NCBI RefSeq assembly: GCF_000621125.1
Contig: NZ_JHZC01000017.1
Location: 41,623 to 105,622 of the forward strand
From: Maribacter antarcticus DSM 21422
GTDB taxonomy: Bacteria > Bacteroidota > Bacteroidia > Flavobacteriales > Flavobacteriaceae
Length of the DNA stretch: 64,000 nucleotides
Direction of reading: 5' to 3'
Both the position numbers and the translations under genes were made by a program. Shown piece by piece: positions 1 to 9,331 of this stretch. The notes under the pieces are model-generated. The model did not search any database. It had not been told where the DNA came from and saw nothing but the letters and a program-made list of their open reading frames with translations. The stretch's first letter is position 1, and each line of letters opens with the position of its first letter.

Positions 1-275
1 TTGGAAATACTAAAATAGCTGACCAGCATTCCAAAAAGGAGCAAAGTTAAAAAAGAACCGTTTATATACCTGTAGAAACTTTTAAACCTACCACTGAAAA
101 GAAGCTTAAATGCTTTACCATTTATTTTTTGAAGGGAGTAGATGAATTCTTCGTAAAAACCACCTACGTATGCCACAATTCCTCCAGACACTCCCGGAAC
201 CTTGTTGGCCGCGCCCATACAAAGACCCTTTATTACAAGGAATACTTTATCTGTAAAGGTTCTAGGTTGGTTCAT
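1..275 (-). CDS. DUF368 membrane protein, partial (runs off left edge)
   Basis: The visible 91 N-terminal codons start at the ATG at 275 and continue beyond the window. After MNQPRTFTDKVFLVIKG they carry the family signature KVPGVSGGIVAYVGGFYEEF, matching ELVPGVSGGTIAFVTGIYEEF of the gene just upstream. DUF368 proteins are polytopic inner-membrane proteins; characterised members (PopT type) return undecaprenyl phosphate across the membrane for cell-wall and surface-polymer synthesis. Only 12 bases separate this start from the stop of the upstream paralogue, so the two form a tandem pair in one operon. Substrate is inferred from the family. The 3' end cannot be judged. Confidence 0.85.
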   Translation of the reverse strand, partial: MNQPRTFTDKVFLVIKGLCMGAANKVPGVSGGIVAYVGGFYEEFIYSLQKINGKAFKLLFSGRFKSFYRYINGSFLTLLLFGMLVSYFSIS

Positions 276-287
276 GAACTAGGGTGC

Positions 288-1202
288 TTACTTTTTAGAA
301 GCTGTTTTTTCCAGTATAAAAATAAGGGAAAAACCTATCAAGGCAGACACGATAGCAAAAGTTAATTGAGGATTACCATTAAAATGGAATGGAGAAATAT
401 TCTCGTCTATAATTATTTCTTTTTTGCCTATCTGAATTACCTCAAGTATATGCTTCCAAGGCCAAATTTTATTTAATGATCCTAAAATGAAACCGGTAAG
501 TACGGCGAGCGTTGCATCCTTGTAGTTTTTAAACATCCATTTTAAAAGTCTTGCAAAACTCAGTATTCCAAAAACAGCACCTAAACCTACGGTAATCACA
601 ATTTTAAGGTCCTTTTCGTTCACAGCGTCGAGAATAGTTTTGTAGGAGCCAAGAAGTACCAATATAAAAGAACCAGAAATTCCAGGCAGCACCATGGCAC
701 AAATCGCTAATGCTCCTGAAAAGAATAAGAAAGGTAAGCTATCCGTATTTGCGGAGGGTGGCAGGGTTGTAATATAAAATGCAACCACGGTTCCTAATGT
801 GAATAAAACTAGAGATAGGACATTCCATTTGGTTATGGCCTTTGCTACGAATATGACACTGGCCAAAACAAGACCAAAGAAAAACGCCCATATTGGGATG
901 GGGTGAAATTCTAGTAGCCATGTAACAAGTTTAGAAAAAGATAGGATACTTATCATCATTCCTATGAATAGTACTAAAAGAAAGCTACCATTCAGTTTGT
1001 TCCAAAATGCTATAAAACCTTCATTTTTTAGGGTTTTAAATGTGGAAAGGTTCACGTTGTTTATAGATGAAATAAATTCTTCATAAATTCCGGTGACAAA
1101 AGCTATTGTGCCTCCGGAAACACCTGGCACCAATTCTGCAATACCCATAGCCATTCCTTTAAGGGTAATAAAAAGATACTGCAAATACGTTCGCTTCTCC
1201 AT
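288..1202 (-). CDS. DUF368 family membrane protein (PopT-like lipid-carrier translocase)
   Basis: A 304-residue polytopic membrane protein, close to the usual family length. The signature ELVPGVSGGTIAFVTGIYEEF lies at about residues 23-43 and a second glycine-rich re-entrant segment, MVLPGISGSFILVLLGSY, at about 168-185, as expected for the two-fold pseudosymmetric fold. Characterised DUF368 members recycle undecaprenyl phosphate from the outer to the inner leaflet. It follows the TPR gene by 19 bases and precedes a second DUF368 copy by 12 bases. The two copies differ considerably in sequence, so this is an older duplication. The start is an ATG. Confidence 0.9.
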   Translation of the reverse strand: MEKRTYLQYLFITLKGMAMGIAELVPGVSGGTIAFVTGIYEEFISSINNVNLSTFKTLKNEGFIAFWNKLNGSFLLVLFIGMMISILSFSKLVTWLLEFHPIPIWAFFFGLVLASVIFVAKAITKWNVLSLVLFTLGTVVAFYITTLPPSANTDSLPFLFFSGALAICAMVLPGISGSFILVLLGSYKTILDAVNEKDLKIVITVGLGAVFGILSFARLLKWMFKNYKDATLAVLTGFILGSLNKIWPWKHILEVIQIGKKEIIIDENISPFHFNGNPQLTFAIVSALIGFSLIFILEKTASKK

Positions 1203-1221
1203 AAATAACTATAACTGGGGT

Positions 1222-2622
1222 TTAGGCTTTTTTTGAATCGGTCACTATCGTTTTTAACCATTCGGAAGTCCCAAACTGAGGAAATTGGTTTTGGAAGAGA
1301 TGTATTTTTTTAGTCTTTTTGTCCAATCTAAGTGCATCCAACAACGTAATTCTTGCGTTAATACGATCCCCAGCTAATAGAAGGAATCCAACACTCATGT
1401 AAAGAATTTTCAGGTTTTTTGGATAAAACTCTTTTCCTTGTTTAAGAATTTGCAACGCACCATCAAGGTCACCATTCTTTTGCGCTACTTCTGCCCATTT
1501 TAGCCAAGTATCCAATTCGTAGTTTCCCAAATCAACGGTTTGTTTAAAAGCGAAATAGGCTTGGTCAAAATCTTTAAGCGCTACTTGTATTTTGGCACAT
1601 TTTTTCCAATAGAGTGGGTTGCCACCGTCTATATTCAAAGCTTTATTGATGTAGAAAAGCGATTTTTTGTAATTCTTTATTCTGAAATAGTAATTTGTAA
1701 TGGCCAACCAACCTTTGTCCAACATGGGGTCCTCGTGCACAGTTTGATAGAAATAGTACTTGGCCATCTCACTGTTATTTAACTTTTCATAGCATTTACC
1801 AATCCGTAGAAAAGCATGGGATGTAGGGTCTTCGATAGATATGGTTGTCTCGTAGTTTTCTATGGCTTCTGTATATTGCCCTAGTTTCTCAAGGACTTTA
1901 CCTTTTTCAAAATAAGCACCTATAAACGTATCATCGGAGATAATGGCGAAGTCAAATGCCGCCAGTGCTTCCGAATACATTTCCTTACAGTAGTATTGTT
2001 TACCTAGCTGATGCCATGCAACTTCACAATACGGATTATGTTCTAAGTATTGGTTTAGATAAACTATAGCGCCATCAAAATCCTCTAAATATTCGAAACA
2101 GTAAATTACGTTATACAGCGATGAATAATCTTGCTCATCAAAATCCACGCATTTTATAAAACTTTGTCTGGCCATTTTAAATTCGTCCATAAATAAGTAC
2201 TCCATACCTAAAAGCGAGTAAATGTCTATGGAGTCCGGTGAAAGTTCCAATGCCTGTTGTAAAAGATCAACGGCGCCCTCATGGTTGTCCTTTTTAGAAT
2301 AAATATTAGCGCGTTGTATATAAATCTCTTCGTTGTTGGCGTCCAATACTTGTAGTTCGTCCAACAGCTTTTCGGCGTCCAATAGATTATTTTCAAATAC
2401 CATTACTTCTACTTGTAACAGTTTTAACTCAATAGAATCGGGGTGTTGTTGTAGCCCAATTTTAATACCTTTTTTTGCTAAGGAGATTTTACCATTGTTC
2501 AGATAATGGTGTATAATATCCTCAAAGTCTTCGGCATCAAAGAAATAGACATCGTCTGTCTTTAACATCGATTCGAACTTGGTAATGGGTCGGTCAGGTC
2601 TTTCGCTAGATTCTAACGCCAT
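1222..2622 (-). CDS. Tetratricopeptide-repeat protein
   Basis: A 466-residue soluble protein without a signal peptide or membrane segment. Helical TPR motifs with W-L-G-Y-A-F-A-P spacing fill about residues 50-430, for example 'SIDIYSLLGMEYLFMDEF' and 'AYFEKGKVLEKLGQYTEA'. TPR arrays are protein-interaction scaffolds; the partner is not evident. The frame extends six codons upstream to a TTG at 2640, but the ATG at 2622 (MALESSERPD) is the better start. It lies in the minus-strand run with the OstA-like and DUF368 genes, so an envelope-related role is possible but only inferred from position. Confidence 0.85.
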   Translation of the reverse strand: MALESSERPDRPITKFESMLKTDDVYFFDAEDFEDIIHHYLNNGKISLAKKGIKIGLQQHPDSIELKLLQVEVMVFENNLLDAEKLLDELQVLDANNEEIYIQRANIYSKKDNHEGAVDLLQQALELSPDSIDIYSLLGMEYLFMDEFKMARQSFIKCVDFDEQDYSSLYNVIYCFEYLEDFDGAIVYLNQYLEHNPYCEVAWHQLGKQYYCKEMYSEALAAFDFAIISDDTFIGAYFEKGKVLEKLGQYTEAIENYETTISIEDPTSHAFLRIGKCYEKLNNSEMAKYYFYQTVHEDPMLDKGWLAITNYYFRIKNYKKSLFYINKALNIDGGNPLYWKKCAKIQVALKDFDQAYFAFKQTVDLGNYELDTWLKWAEVAQKNGDLDGALQILKQGKEFYPKNLKILYMSVGFLLLAGDRINARITLLDALRLDKKTKKIHLFQNQFPQFGTSEWLKTIVTDSKKA

Positions 2623-2707
2623 AGAAACTTTTTGGTTCAACTATTAAAATAAAAGTAAGCCTTTGAAGATGTTATTGGAGATACCCTAGCTCTATATTAT
2701 TAACAAA

Positions 2708-3901
2708 TTAGTTAACAGGGTGTTGTTGTGGGCTATTTAAAATAGAAAGTATTAGACTACATCCTTTTTTAATCTCGGCATTTGATATGGTTAGGGGAGG
2801 AGATATGCGTACCGCACTGGGTTCGAATAAAAGCCAAAAAAGGATGAGTTTGTTTTCTTTTGCCCGAAGGACTAATTCGTTCGCTTTTTCCCCATTTTCC
2901 ATAATCAAGGCCAGCATCAGTCCTTTTCCTCTTATTTCCTTTATCGAAGGATGAACAAGTAGTGTTCTGAAGAGTTTTTCTTTTTCCAAGGTTTCCTGAA
3001 TCAAATTCGTTTGTAACAACTCGTTCAAAGTAGCTAAGCATGAGGCGGCTATTACCGGGTTACCGCCAAACGTAGTAATATGACCTAATTTAGGATTAGC
3101 TTGAAGGGATTGCATAAGTTCCCTGCTTGCTGTAAACGCACCAACAGGCAGGCCAGAAGCCATACCTTTGCCCATAACTAAAATATCTGGAATACAGTTA
3201 AAGTGTTCAAAAGCGAAGAGTTTTCCTGTGCGACCGAATCCTGGTTGTATCTCGTCTAACACCAACAATGCGCCGACTTGAGTACAGCGTTGTCTTACTT
3301 TTTCTAGATACTGATTCTTTGGAAGTATAAAACCCGCACCTCCTTGAATGGTTTCCAAAACAACACAGGCCGTTTTTTCGGTAATACGCTTTAGTTCAAC
3401 TTCTATATTAAAATGGATAAAGGCAACATCAGGTATCAATGGCCGGAAAGAACTTTTACGTTCTTCGTAGCCCATAAGACTCAGACTTCCCATAGTATTG
3501 CCGTGATAGGCATGGTGCGCTGCAATAATTTCGCTTCTTCCTGTGTATCTTCTCGCTAACTTTATGGCGCCTTCTATAGCTTCTGTTCCTGAGTTAACGA
3601 GGTAGGTGGAGTTTAATTGGGCAGGGAGGCTATTTGCTAAAAGTTTGGCATAGTCTACCGCTGGCCCTTGTTCGTATTCCCCATACACCATTACATGCAT
3701 ATATTTGGTGGCTTGTTCTTGTACGGCAGCCACAATCTTTGGGTGGCAATGTCCTAATCCACAAGCGGATACTCCAGCAACGAAGTCCAGATGTGCGTTT
3801 CCTTCTGTATCATAAATATAACTACCTTGTGCGTGGGATACTACGATTCCCAAGGGATACGGTGTAGTTTGGGCTTGATATTTTAAAAAATCAGAAGTCA
3901 T
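2708..3901 (-). CDS. Class III PLP-dependent aminotransferase
   Basis: A 397-residue fold-type I aminotransferase of the ornithine/acetylornithine/4-aminobutyrate subgroup. It shows the cofactor phosphate-binding 'NSGTEAIEGAIKLAR' (about residues 103-117), the ring-binding Asp in 'LVLDEIQPGFGRTG' and the Schiff-base Lys in 'DILVMGKGMASGLPVGAF' (Lys near 245). These enzymes move an amino group from an omega-amino or amino acid to a 2-oxo acid. The start is nine bases after the OstA-like stop, so the two are probably cotranscribed. Neighbours give no arginine, lysine or GABA pathway context, so the substrate cannot be assigned. Confidence 0.88.
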   Translation of the reverse strand: MTSDFLKYQAQTTPYPLGIVVSHAQGSYIYDTEGNAHLDFVAGVSACGLGHCHPKIVAAVQEQATKYMHVMVYGEYEQGPAVDYAKLLANSLPAQLNSTYLVNSGTEAIEGAIKLARRYTGRSEIIAAHHAYHGNTMGSLSLMGYEERKSSFRPLIPDVAFIHFNIEVELKRITEKTACVVLETIQGGAGFILPKNQYLEKVRQRCTQVGALLVLDEIQPGFGRTGKLFAFEHFNCIPDILVMGKGMASGLPVGAFTASRELMQSLQANPKLGHITTFGGNPVIAASCLATLNELLQTNLIQETLEKEKLFRTLLVHPSIKEIRGKGLMLALIMENGEKANELVLRAKENKLILFWLLFEPSAVRISPPLTISNAEIKKGCSLILSILNSPQQHPVN

Positions 3902-3909
3902 ATAGATAG

Positions 3910-5598
3910 CTACTTAACCTTTTTGGGGTTTTTAATTTTTTTTTGATCTGTGGCTTTAATAGTATTGTTATTTACAGGGTCTGTGGCTTTGTTATTTCTT
4001 TCATACTCCTCTGCATCGATATCTATGGGGTTTTCCAGACCTCTGATCACTACCAGTTCAACGTTATTATCGTCCTCATCAAAAATATCGTCCTTGGTAA
4101 GAATACGTTCATCACCATACCAAACAAACCCTTTTAGAATTCTACTGTTTTCTGGAAGGTCTTTCTCCGGAAACATATCACCATCGGGATTGGTGAAAAA
4201 AGTAAGCTCGTCTACATCATTATTCTCCATAGTTATATGAATCTTGCTACAGATGGTCTTGTTTATGCCAATAAGCTCGTCGTCGTCGTTGTACATGTAG
4301 TAAATAACCTCGGTGTTTTTAATCAGGTCTATTATTTTAAGTTCGTTTTCTATGAATTTACCGAATAAATCTTTTCCCTTGGCCTGGTTAAACCCTTCCA
4401 TACCTACACTGTCCAGGGAAATAATAAAGGCATTATTCAACACTTTAAGAGAATCTAGCTTTTCGGTTTGTTTGTTTGATATCAAATGAATGCTATCACC
4501 TGTCATTTGATTTTCCCCGTTCCAAAGTATCGGGTTCGTAATTAGTTGGGTGATTCCTGTTCTTTCTTCGGAATGAATCGAATCACATTTACCACTTAAA
4601 TCGGTCTTAAAGAATTTTGCATTCCTAAAAGCACGCGTGATACGTTCGTCAGGTTTGCCCGTAATCATAAGCGTATCGCCATGTACATAGAGAGAATCTT
4701 GTTCCTGAACTAGAATGGATACGGCCCTTTTTGTTGCGAATAAGGAATCCTTTGCTTTATGTACTTCGGCATAATGGGCTCTCACAATGCCTTGGTTTAT
4801 GGTGTCCGTAACCGTGATGTTGTTTGTTGCCGATGCGAATTCCCGAATTTTGTTAAAATAAACGCTATCACCTTCCATAATGCGATCGTTATAATCTACC
4901 CTAGTATTTTTAATACCATAGCCACTTTCTACTTTAGTATCGTAAAAGCCACGTTCACAATATATTTTATAAGTTTCACCAACAATGGTAGAAGGTCCAT
5001 ACATATACGCATTTTTGGAGCTGGTATAATAATCTAGCTGTTCGGAGTCCAAAATGTATTCTGGATTGTTTATATGAACACTATCCAGAAATCGGTACTT
5101 TTTTCGCTCCATAAAATAACGTCCAACTTTACTCGTCAAGATGTTTGCGGAATCAATTACTGTTCCATAGTCCTGATAATAAGCCTCTTGATTTTCTCTA
5201 TCTAGACGTAACGTATCTGTTTTTAGCGTCATATCCGAATTGGTCAGCACGACATTGCCCCATGCCTTTGCCAATTTGATATCACCTTTATATGTAATTT
5301 TTTGACTTGTCATTTCTACCGAGTCACCCTGTTTTAACAACACATTGCCTCTGGCTTCCAGTCTGTTTTCCTTTTGAAAAAAAATGGCTACATCGCACCA
5401 AAGGTCTGCACCTTGATGCTCAAATTGGACCTGTCGTTCATCCTTACTGAAGATAGATGCACCCGGATAGTCCTTTTCGTTTTTAGTGAAGTTGGCACCG
5501 TAAACAATGTTTATTTGTTTGGCTTCCTCTGGCTGATCTTGTGCAACCAATATACTCGTAAAAAGTAGGGATACGATTCCTAAAACTGTCCTATACAA
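3910..5598 (-). CDS. OstA-like protein (LPS-transport LptA/LptD N-domain family)
   Basis: A 562-residue exported protein: signal peptide at residues 1-19 (MYRTVLGIVSLLFTSILVAQ), then repeating beta-strand jellyroll units such as 'ARGNVLLKQGDSVEMTSQKITY' cut into shorter motifs, typical of the OstA/LptA fold. In this fold stacked strands form a hydrophobic slot that carries lipopolysaccharide across the periplasm. The C-terminus is charged and Asn/Lys-rich. No ATG precedes the signal peptide in frame; the first usable codon is TTG at 5598, so a TTG start is likely. It leads the minus-strand run into the aminotransferase. A role in outer-membrane assembly follows from the family; a specific partner is not shown. 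Confidence 0.85.
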   Translation of the reverse strand: MYRTVLGIVSLLFTSILVAQDQPEEAKQINIVYGANFTKNEKDYPGASIFSKDERQVQFEHQGADLWCDVAIFFQKENRLEARGNVLLKQGDSVEMTSQKITYKGDIKLAKAWGNVVLTNSDMTLKTDTLRLDRENQEAYYQDYGTVIDSANILTSKVGRYFMERKKYRFLDSVHINNPEYILDSEQLDYYTSSKNAYMYGPSTIVGETYKIYCERGFYDTKVESGYGIKNTRVDYNDRIMEGDSVYFNKIREFASATNNITVTDTINQGIVRAHYAEVHKAKDSLFATKRAVSILVQEQDSLYVHGDTLMITGKPDERITRAFRNAKFFKTDLSGKCDSIHSEERTGITQLITNPILWNGENQMTGDSIHLISNKQTEKLDSLKVLNNAFIISLDSVGMEGFNQAKGKDLFGKFIENELKIIDLIKNTEVIYYMYNDDDELIGINKTICSKIHITMENNDVDELTFFTNPDGDMFPEKDLPENSRILKGFVWYGDERILTKDDIFDEDDNNVELVVIRGLENPIDIDAEEYERNNKATDPVNNNTIKATDQKKIKNPKKVK

Positions 5599-6054
5599 GG
5601 TTATTTTTTTTCAAATTTAGTATTTTTAAAATAGGCCTGTACAAGATTAGGATTCTTTTAGCATTGGCGTATTGTATCTGTATAATTTTAACCTTGGGTT
5701 TGTGGTATTTACATAACCTCCTTTATTAAGCTCGGGGTCTACGTATAATTGCCATTTTCCACTATTTAAACGATACCGCTTCGAATAGGGTGCAATAGAA
5801 TAGAGGCCTCTAAATCGATGGTTTTCAATGCTTCTGGACCTCTGCAAGATAGTCTACCCTATTGGTTGCTATGATGCCTAGCAAATCAGGTGCATAGCAG
5901 GGTATGACTTTGCTATTCAGTTTTCACCTTTTAATCTGGCCATCATAGGCATGATTCTTCAGAGTACTATTTTAAACACCAACAGGAATAATTACGGTTG
6001 TTCCAATCAGGGTGCTACCTAGTATTTAGTAATACATAGGTTTGTTATTTCTAA
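5599..6054 (-). pseudogene. Degenerate stretch with a short unassigned open frame
   Basis: This 456-base gap holds no intact gene. At 5647-5847 on the minus strand a 66-codon frame encodes a basic, Tyr/Arg-rich peptide (…YRLNSGKWQLYVDPELNKGG…) that looks protein-like. Just upstream, in another minus frame, a run such as 'PCYAPDLLGIIATNRVDYL' is broken by stops. The simplest reading is the decayed 3' part of a lost gene. The family is not recognised, and a chance open frame is possible. Confidence 0.25.
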
Positions 6055-9000
6055 TTACTCTAAAGGATATAGTTTTAAAAGTTCATCTGGGGTGTAGAAG
6101 CCCTTTTTGTCTTTTGTGTCTTCTCGTATTTGTTTTACTTTATTTGGATTGATAACAGATGCCTTATTACCAAAAGCGTTTCTGACATACGTAAGTACTT
6201 GAGCTATTTCCTTGTCGTTAAGCAATCCTTTAAAAGCCATCATAGGCACCTGACCCTCGTATTGGTTCCCCATTACGATCATTGGGCCATAGAGTCCGTT
6301 TAAGGTAAGCCTTATAAGGCGCTCCTCGCTACCCATTACCCAATCTTGACCTACTAATGTTGGAAATCCTGATGCTTGCAGTCCAGCGCCACTTTCTTGA
6401 TGGCAGGTGACGCAATATCCTTCGCGTTCGTAAATCTTTTTTCCTTTGGCGAATATTTCTAAATCCTCACCTCTAAGATGTGTTGCTAGTATTTCCTGCT
6501 TTTCCTTAGGAAGAAAACTGTTGGTTAGTCTGGTTTTTGCAAAGTTAAAAGAATCTGCTATCCACTCGTCTTTCGGATGTTTTTCGGCAATGTCCAATAT
6601 CTGTATTCCTTCCTCGGCATCCATCCAAGAAGCCGCGGTTATGGCTTCTAGCCGGACTCTTCCATGAGCATCTGCAGCGGCTGTTTTAAGTAGTTCCAAC
6701 GAATTGGGAAGTTGATGCCCCATGTAGCGTAATACACGGACCGAAGCCGCCCTCACCCTATGGTCAGGAGATTGTAAGGTCTGTTGCAGTAATTCCGGAG
6801 CAACGTTGTTAAGTCCCCAAGAAACCCACAAAGCTTCCAAACGTTGGTGTTCAAAGTTGTTGTCGTCGGGATTCAAGTTTGCTACCCAAGTTTTTAATTT
6901 TGATACTACTTGTTCGGCGTCTCTTCCACGCAATTCTCTTTTTGTTCGGTACCGTGTTCTGTATTCTGGTAGTTTAAGGTTGTTCAAAAGCGAATCAATA
7001 CTGGCATCAGCTATTTTAGCGGGAGTAACCAAAGGTCTAGATGGGTATGTGATTCTGTATATTCTTCCATGGGCGTGGTCACGTAGCGGATCTCGTGCGT
7101 TATGCTGCATGTGACCGATAAGGACATTGTGCCAGTCTACCACATAAAGTGAGCCGTCTGGTGCAAACTCTAAATCTACAGGTCTAAAATTTTTATCATT
7201 ACCATTAATTAAATCTTGACGGTGCTTGGTCTTGTAACCCGTGCCATCTTCTAGCACTTGATGTTGTTTTATCCCTAAGAATCCAATGGTGTTTCCAAGT
7301 AACATGTCTCCCTGTACATCGTCTGGAAAGTGGCTGCTTGATACAAATTCTAAACCTGATGTTGGCCGTACGCGGTGTTTCTCTTCAATTAAATTCGCTG
7401 TTAAAGGCGACGCTACGCCGTAAATGGATTTTAAGGTGCTTGGCATCATCCATTGCGTGGTAGGGCCAGAGGTGTGCAGAAAGAAATCCTGTCCCCATTC
7501 GTCAAAAGCAATTCCCCAAGGGTTTGGTATACTGACTTGTGCTACGCGTTCCAATTTTTTTCGTTGGGGAGCGTATCTGTAAAATCCGCCGTTGGTAGCC
7601 CTTACAGGACCATAGGATGTCTCTACGTTGGTATGCAAAAAGACGCCTTCCGCCATATATAATGCACCTGAGGGATCTGCACTAAAAGCTGAAATAGCAT
7701 GGTGGGTATCATGGTCGTCAAAGCCACTTAATACAATTTCGATTTTATCGGCTTTGTCATCACCATCTGTATCGGTAAATAGTTTAAGGTTCGTTCCTTG
7801 GCTTATATAAACCCCTTCAGGGGCAAACTCAAAACCGATGGGCAAATGAAGTTTTTCTGCAAATACCGTTTGTTTATCTGCTTTACCATCATTGTTAGTG
7901 TCTTCTAGGATTAGAAGTTTATCATTAGGCCTTGCGTCTCCTGGTTTGTAGTGCGGATAGGAGGTAAGTGTTGCTACCCACAGCCTGCCTTTATTGTCAA
8001 AAGAGAGTTGAGCAGGATTTGATAAATCCGGAAACTCGGTTTCAGAAGCGAAAAGTGCTACTTTATATCCCTTGGGTACGGTTAAAGATTGAATAGCATC
8101 ATCACCATAAAGATAGCCTTCTGGGTCATCTGAATCTCCTAGATTATAATTAGTTTCTACAGTTGGCAAGGCTATGGTTTTACTGTCTGCCAAGTTTACA
8201 TCATAGGATTTTTGTTGTAGGGTCGCCCAAATGGCGGTATCCCGTATTGCAGTCATCTCCCTTGTTTTCTGAATTTCGTATGGGTAGTTGTCTGGACCAA
8301 AAGGAGCATATCTTCGCCCATTTGCATGCACGCCATTGGGGATTTTATAATCGTTGTGCCAAAAGAAATTTTTCTCGTTTACGGCTTCGTTTAGGGCGGT
8401 ACGTCTATCTTCGATAGTCGCTTTTTTGTTTCCTGTCAACACATCGGCGATATAATTCGAAAATTTTTGATAACCCCTTTCGTTTAATTGGGAACCATCT
8501 ATGGTAAGGTCATCCTTCTCATACCATTGTGCACTAGGGTTATAAACATCGATAAAAGGGACCTCATTATTTAGGGCTATGGTCTTCATGGCCTCCGCAT
8601 ACAATTTTAAGTTTCTATTTTGGGACTCTCCGTTGGGAACATCATAATCACCTGAACGGTCTTCAAAGGCTATGGGCGAAATAAGTACTAATTCTGGGCT
8701 ACTTTTTTCGTTGTACTGCTGACTTTTGGTATGCGTTATAAATGCTTGTAATTCGCTTTGAAAATTAGGTAAGCCTTCTTCTCCTTCAAAAGACTCGTTA
8801 TAGCCAAAAAACGCGAGAATTATATCTGCATCCAAACGATTTAGCCACTCATCTGGATATTCAAATACCCCATCACTACCTGTAGCTTTTGTCAATTCTG
8901 TTTGAAATTTTTCTGCGCCTGGAAAGGCCCAAGGTGTATTTCTGGAGGAGTGTGGCCTAAATCCAGGGGTATCGCCACCGTCACACATATTTCTTATGGT

Positions 9001-9213
9001 TAGGGAGTCTTTAGGAAACTTTAAGTGCATTTCCGTTTCAAAATAGCCATAGTTCAACATTCGTGAGCCAAGATTATTCCCTATTAATGTGATAGAACTT
9101 TTAGGGGTTATTTCTACTAATGCGATTGTTTCTTTAGAACAAGATATTCCTAGTAAAATGATAAAAAGGAGTGCGGGGTGTGTATTGGAAAAATGATGTC
9201 TAAGTGATTGCAT
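6055..9213 (-). CDS. SGNH hydrolase / PVC-type membrane-bound dehydrogenase / HEAT / cytochrome c fusion lipoprotein
   Basis: About 1,052 residues. From the ATG at 9213 the protein begins MQSLRHHFSNTHPALLFIIL and has a lipobox ending at Cys25 (LLGISC). Domains in order: an SGNH/GDSL-like region (about 35-250, with 'ILAFFGYNES' and a C-terminal 'DGSQLNERGYQKF'); a beta-propeller of the PVC-type dehydrogenase family (about 350-730); HEAT-like helices (about 750-900); and a class I cytochrome c with 'CVTCHQ' near residue 930. It is probably an outer-membrane-attached, haem-linked sugar or alcohol oxidoreductase, with a hydrolase-like module whose substrate is unknown. An upstream in-frame ATG at 9258 lies before the signal sequence next to a terminator hairpin, so the inner start is preferred. 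Confidence 0.85.
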   Translation of the reverse strand: MQSLRHHFSNTHPALLFIILLGISCSKETIALVEITPKSSITLIGNNLGSRMLNYGYFETEMHLKFPKDSLTIRNMCDGGDTPGFRPHSSRNTPWAFPGAEKFQTELTKATGSDGVFEYPDEWLNRLDADIILAFFGYNESFEGEEGLPNFQSELQAFITHTKSQQYNEKSSPELVLISPIAFEDRSGDYDVPNGESQNRNLKLYAEAMKTIALNNEVPFIDVYNPSAQWYEKDDLTIDGSQLNERGYQKFSNYIADVLTGNKKATIEDRRTALNEAVNEKNFFWHNDYKIPNGVHANGRRYAPFGPDNYPYEIQKTREMTAIRDTAIWATLQQKSYDVNLADSKTIALPTVETNYNLGDSDDPEGYLYGDDAIQSLTVPKGYKVALFASETEFPDLSNPAQLSFDNKGRLWVATLTSYPHYKPGDARPNDKLLILEDTNNDGKADKQTVFAEKLHLPIGFEFAPEGVYISQGTNLKLFTDTDGDDKADKIEIVLSGFDDHDTHHAISAFSADPSGALYMAEGVFLHTNVETSYGPVRATNGGFYRYAPQRKKLERVAQVSIPNPWGIAFDEWGQDFFLHTSGPTTQWMMPSTLKSIYGVASPLTANLIEEKHRVRPTSGLEFVSSSHFPDDVQGDMLLGNTIGFLGIKQHQVLEDGTGYKTKHRQDLINGNDKNFRPVDLEFAPDGSLYVVDWHNVLIGHMQHNARDPLRDHAHGRIYRITYPSRPLVTPAKIADASIDSLLNNLKLPEYRTRYRTKRELRGRDAEQVVSKLKTWVANLNPDDNNFEHQRLEALWVSWGLNNVAPELLQQTLQSPDHRVRAASVRVLRYMGHQLPNSLELLKTAAADAHGRVRLEAITAASWMDAEEGIQILDIAEKHPKDEWIADSFNFAKTRLTNSFLPKEKQEILATHLRGEDLEIFAKGKKIYEREGYCVTCHQESGAGLQASGFPTLVGQDWVMGSEERLIRLTLNGLYGPMIVMGNQYEGQVPMMAFKGLLNDKEIAQVLTYVRNAFGNKASVINPNKVKQIREDTKDKKGFYTPDELLKLYPLE

Positions 9214-9262
9214 AGTCGAGAAGCTATTTTGGTATTTAGTGCATTTAAATATACTCATAAAA

Positions 9263-9283
9263 AAGCCACCTTAAAGGTGGCTT
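9263..9283 (-). terminator. Rho-independent terminator of the Gfo/Idh-DUF1080 unit
   Basis: A perfect 8-bp stem (AAGCCACC / GGTGGCTT) with a 5-base loop. On the minus strand it is followed by a run of T, and it sits about 50 bases after the Gfo/Idh/MocA stop. It marks the end of that transcript and shows that the SGNH/dehydrogenase fusion gene must have its own promoter downstream of the hairpin. Confidence 0.75.
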
Positions 9284-9331
9284 AAATTCATACTTTTTGA
9301 GCAAGTAATTCTGTCGCCCTGGTTTAGTTGG

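Noticed and set aside
9214..9258. Longer N-terminus of the dehydrogenase fusion from the ATG at 9258
   Set aside because: It would place 15 polar residues before a clean lipoprotein signal peptide and start next to the terminator hairpin; the inner ATG fits better.
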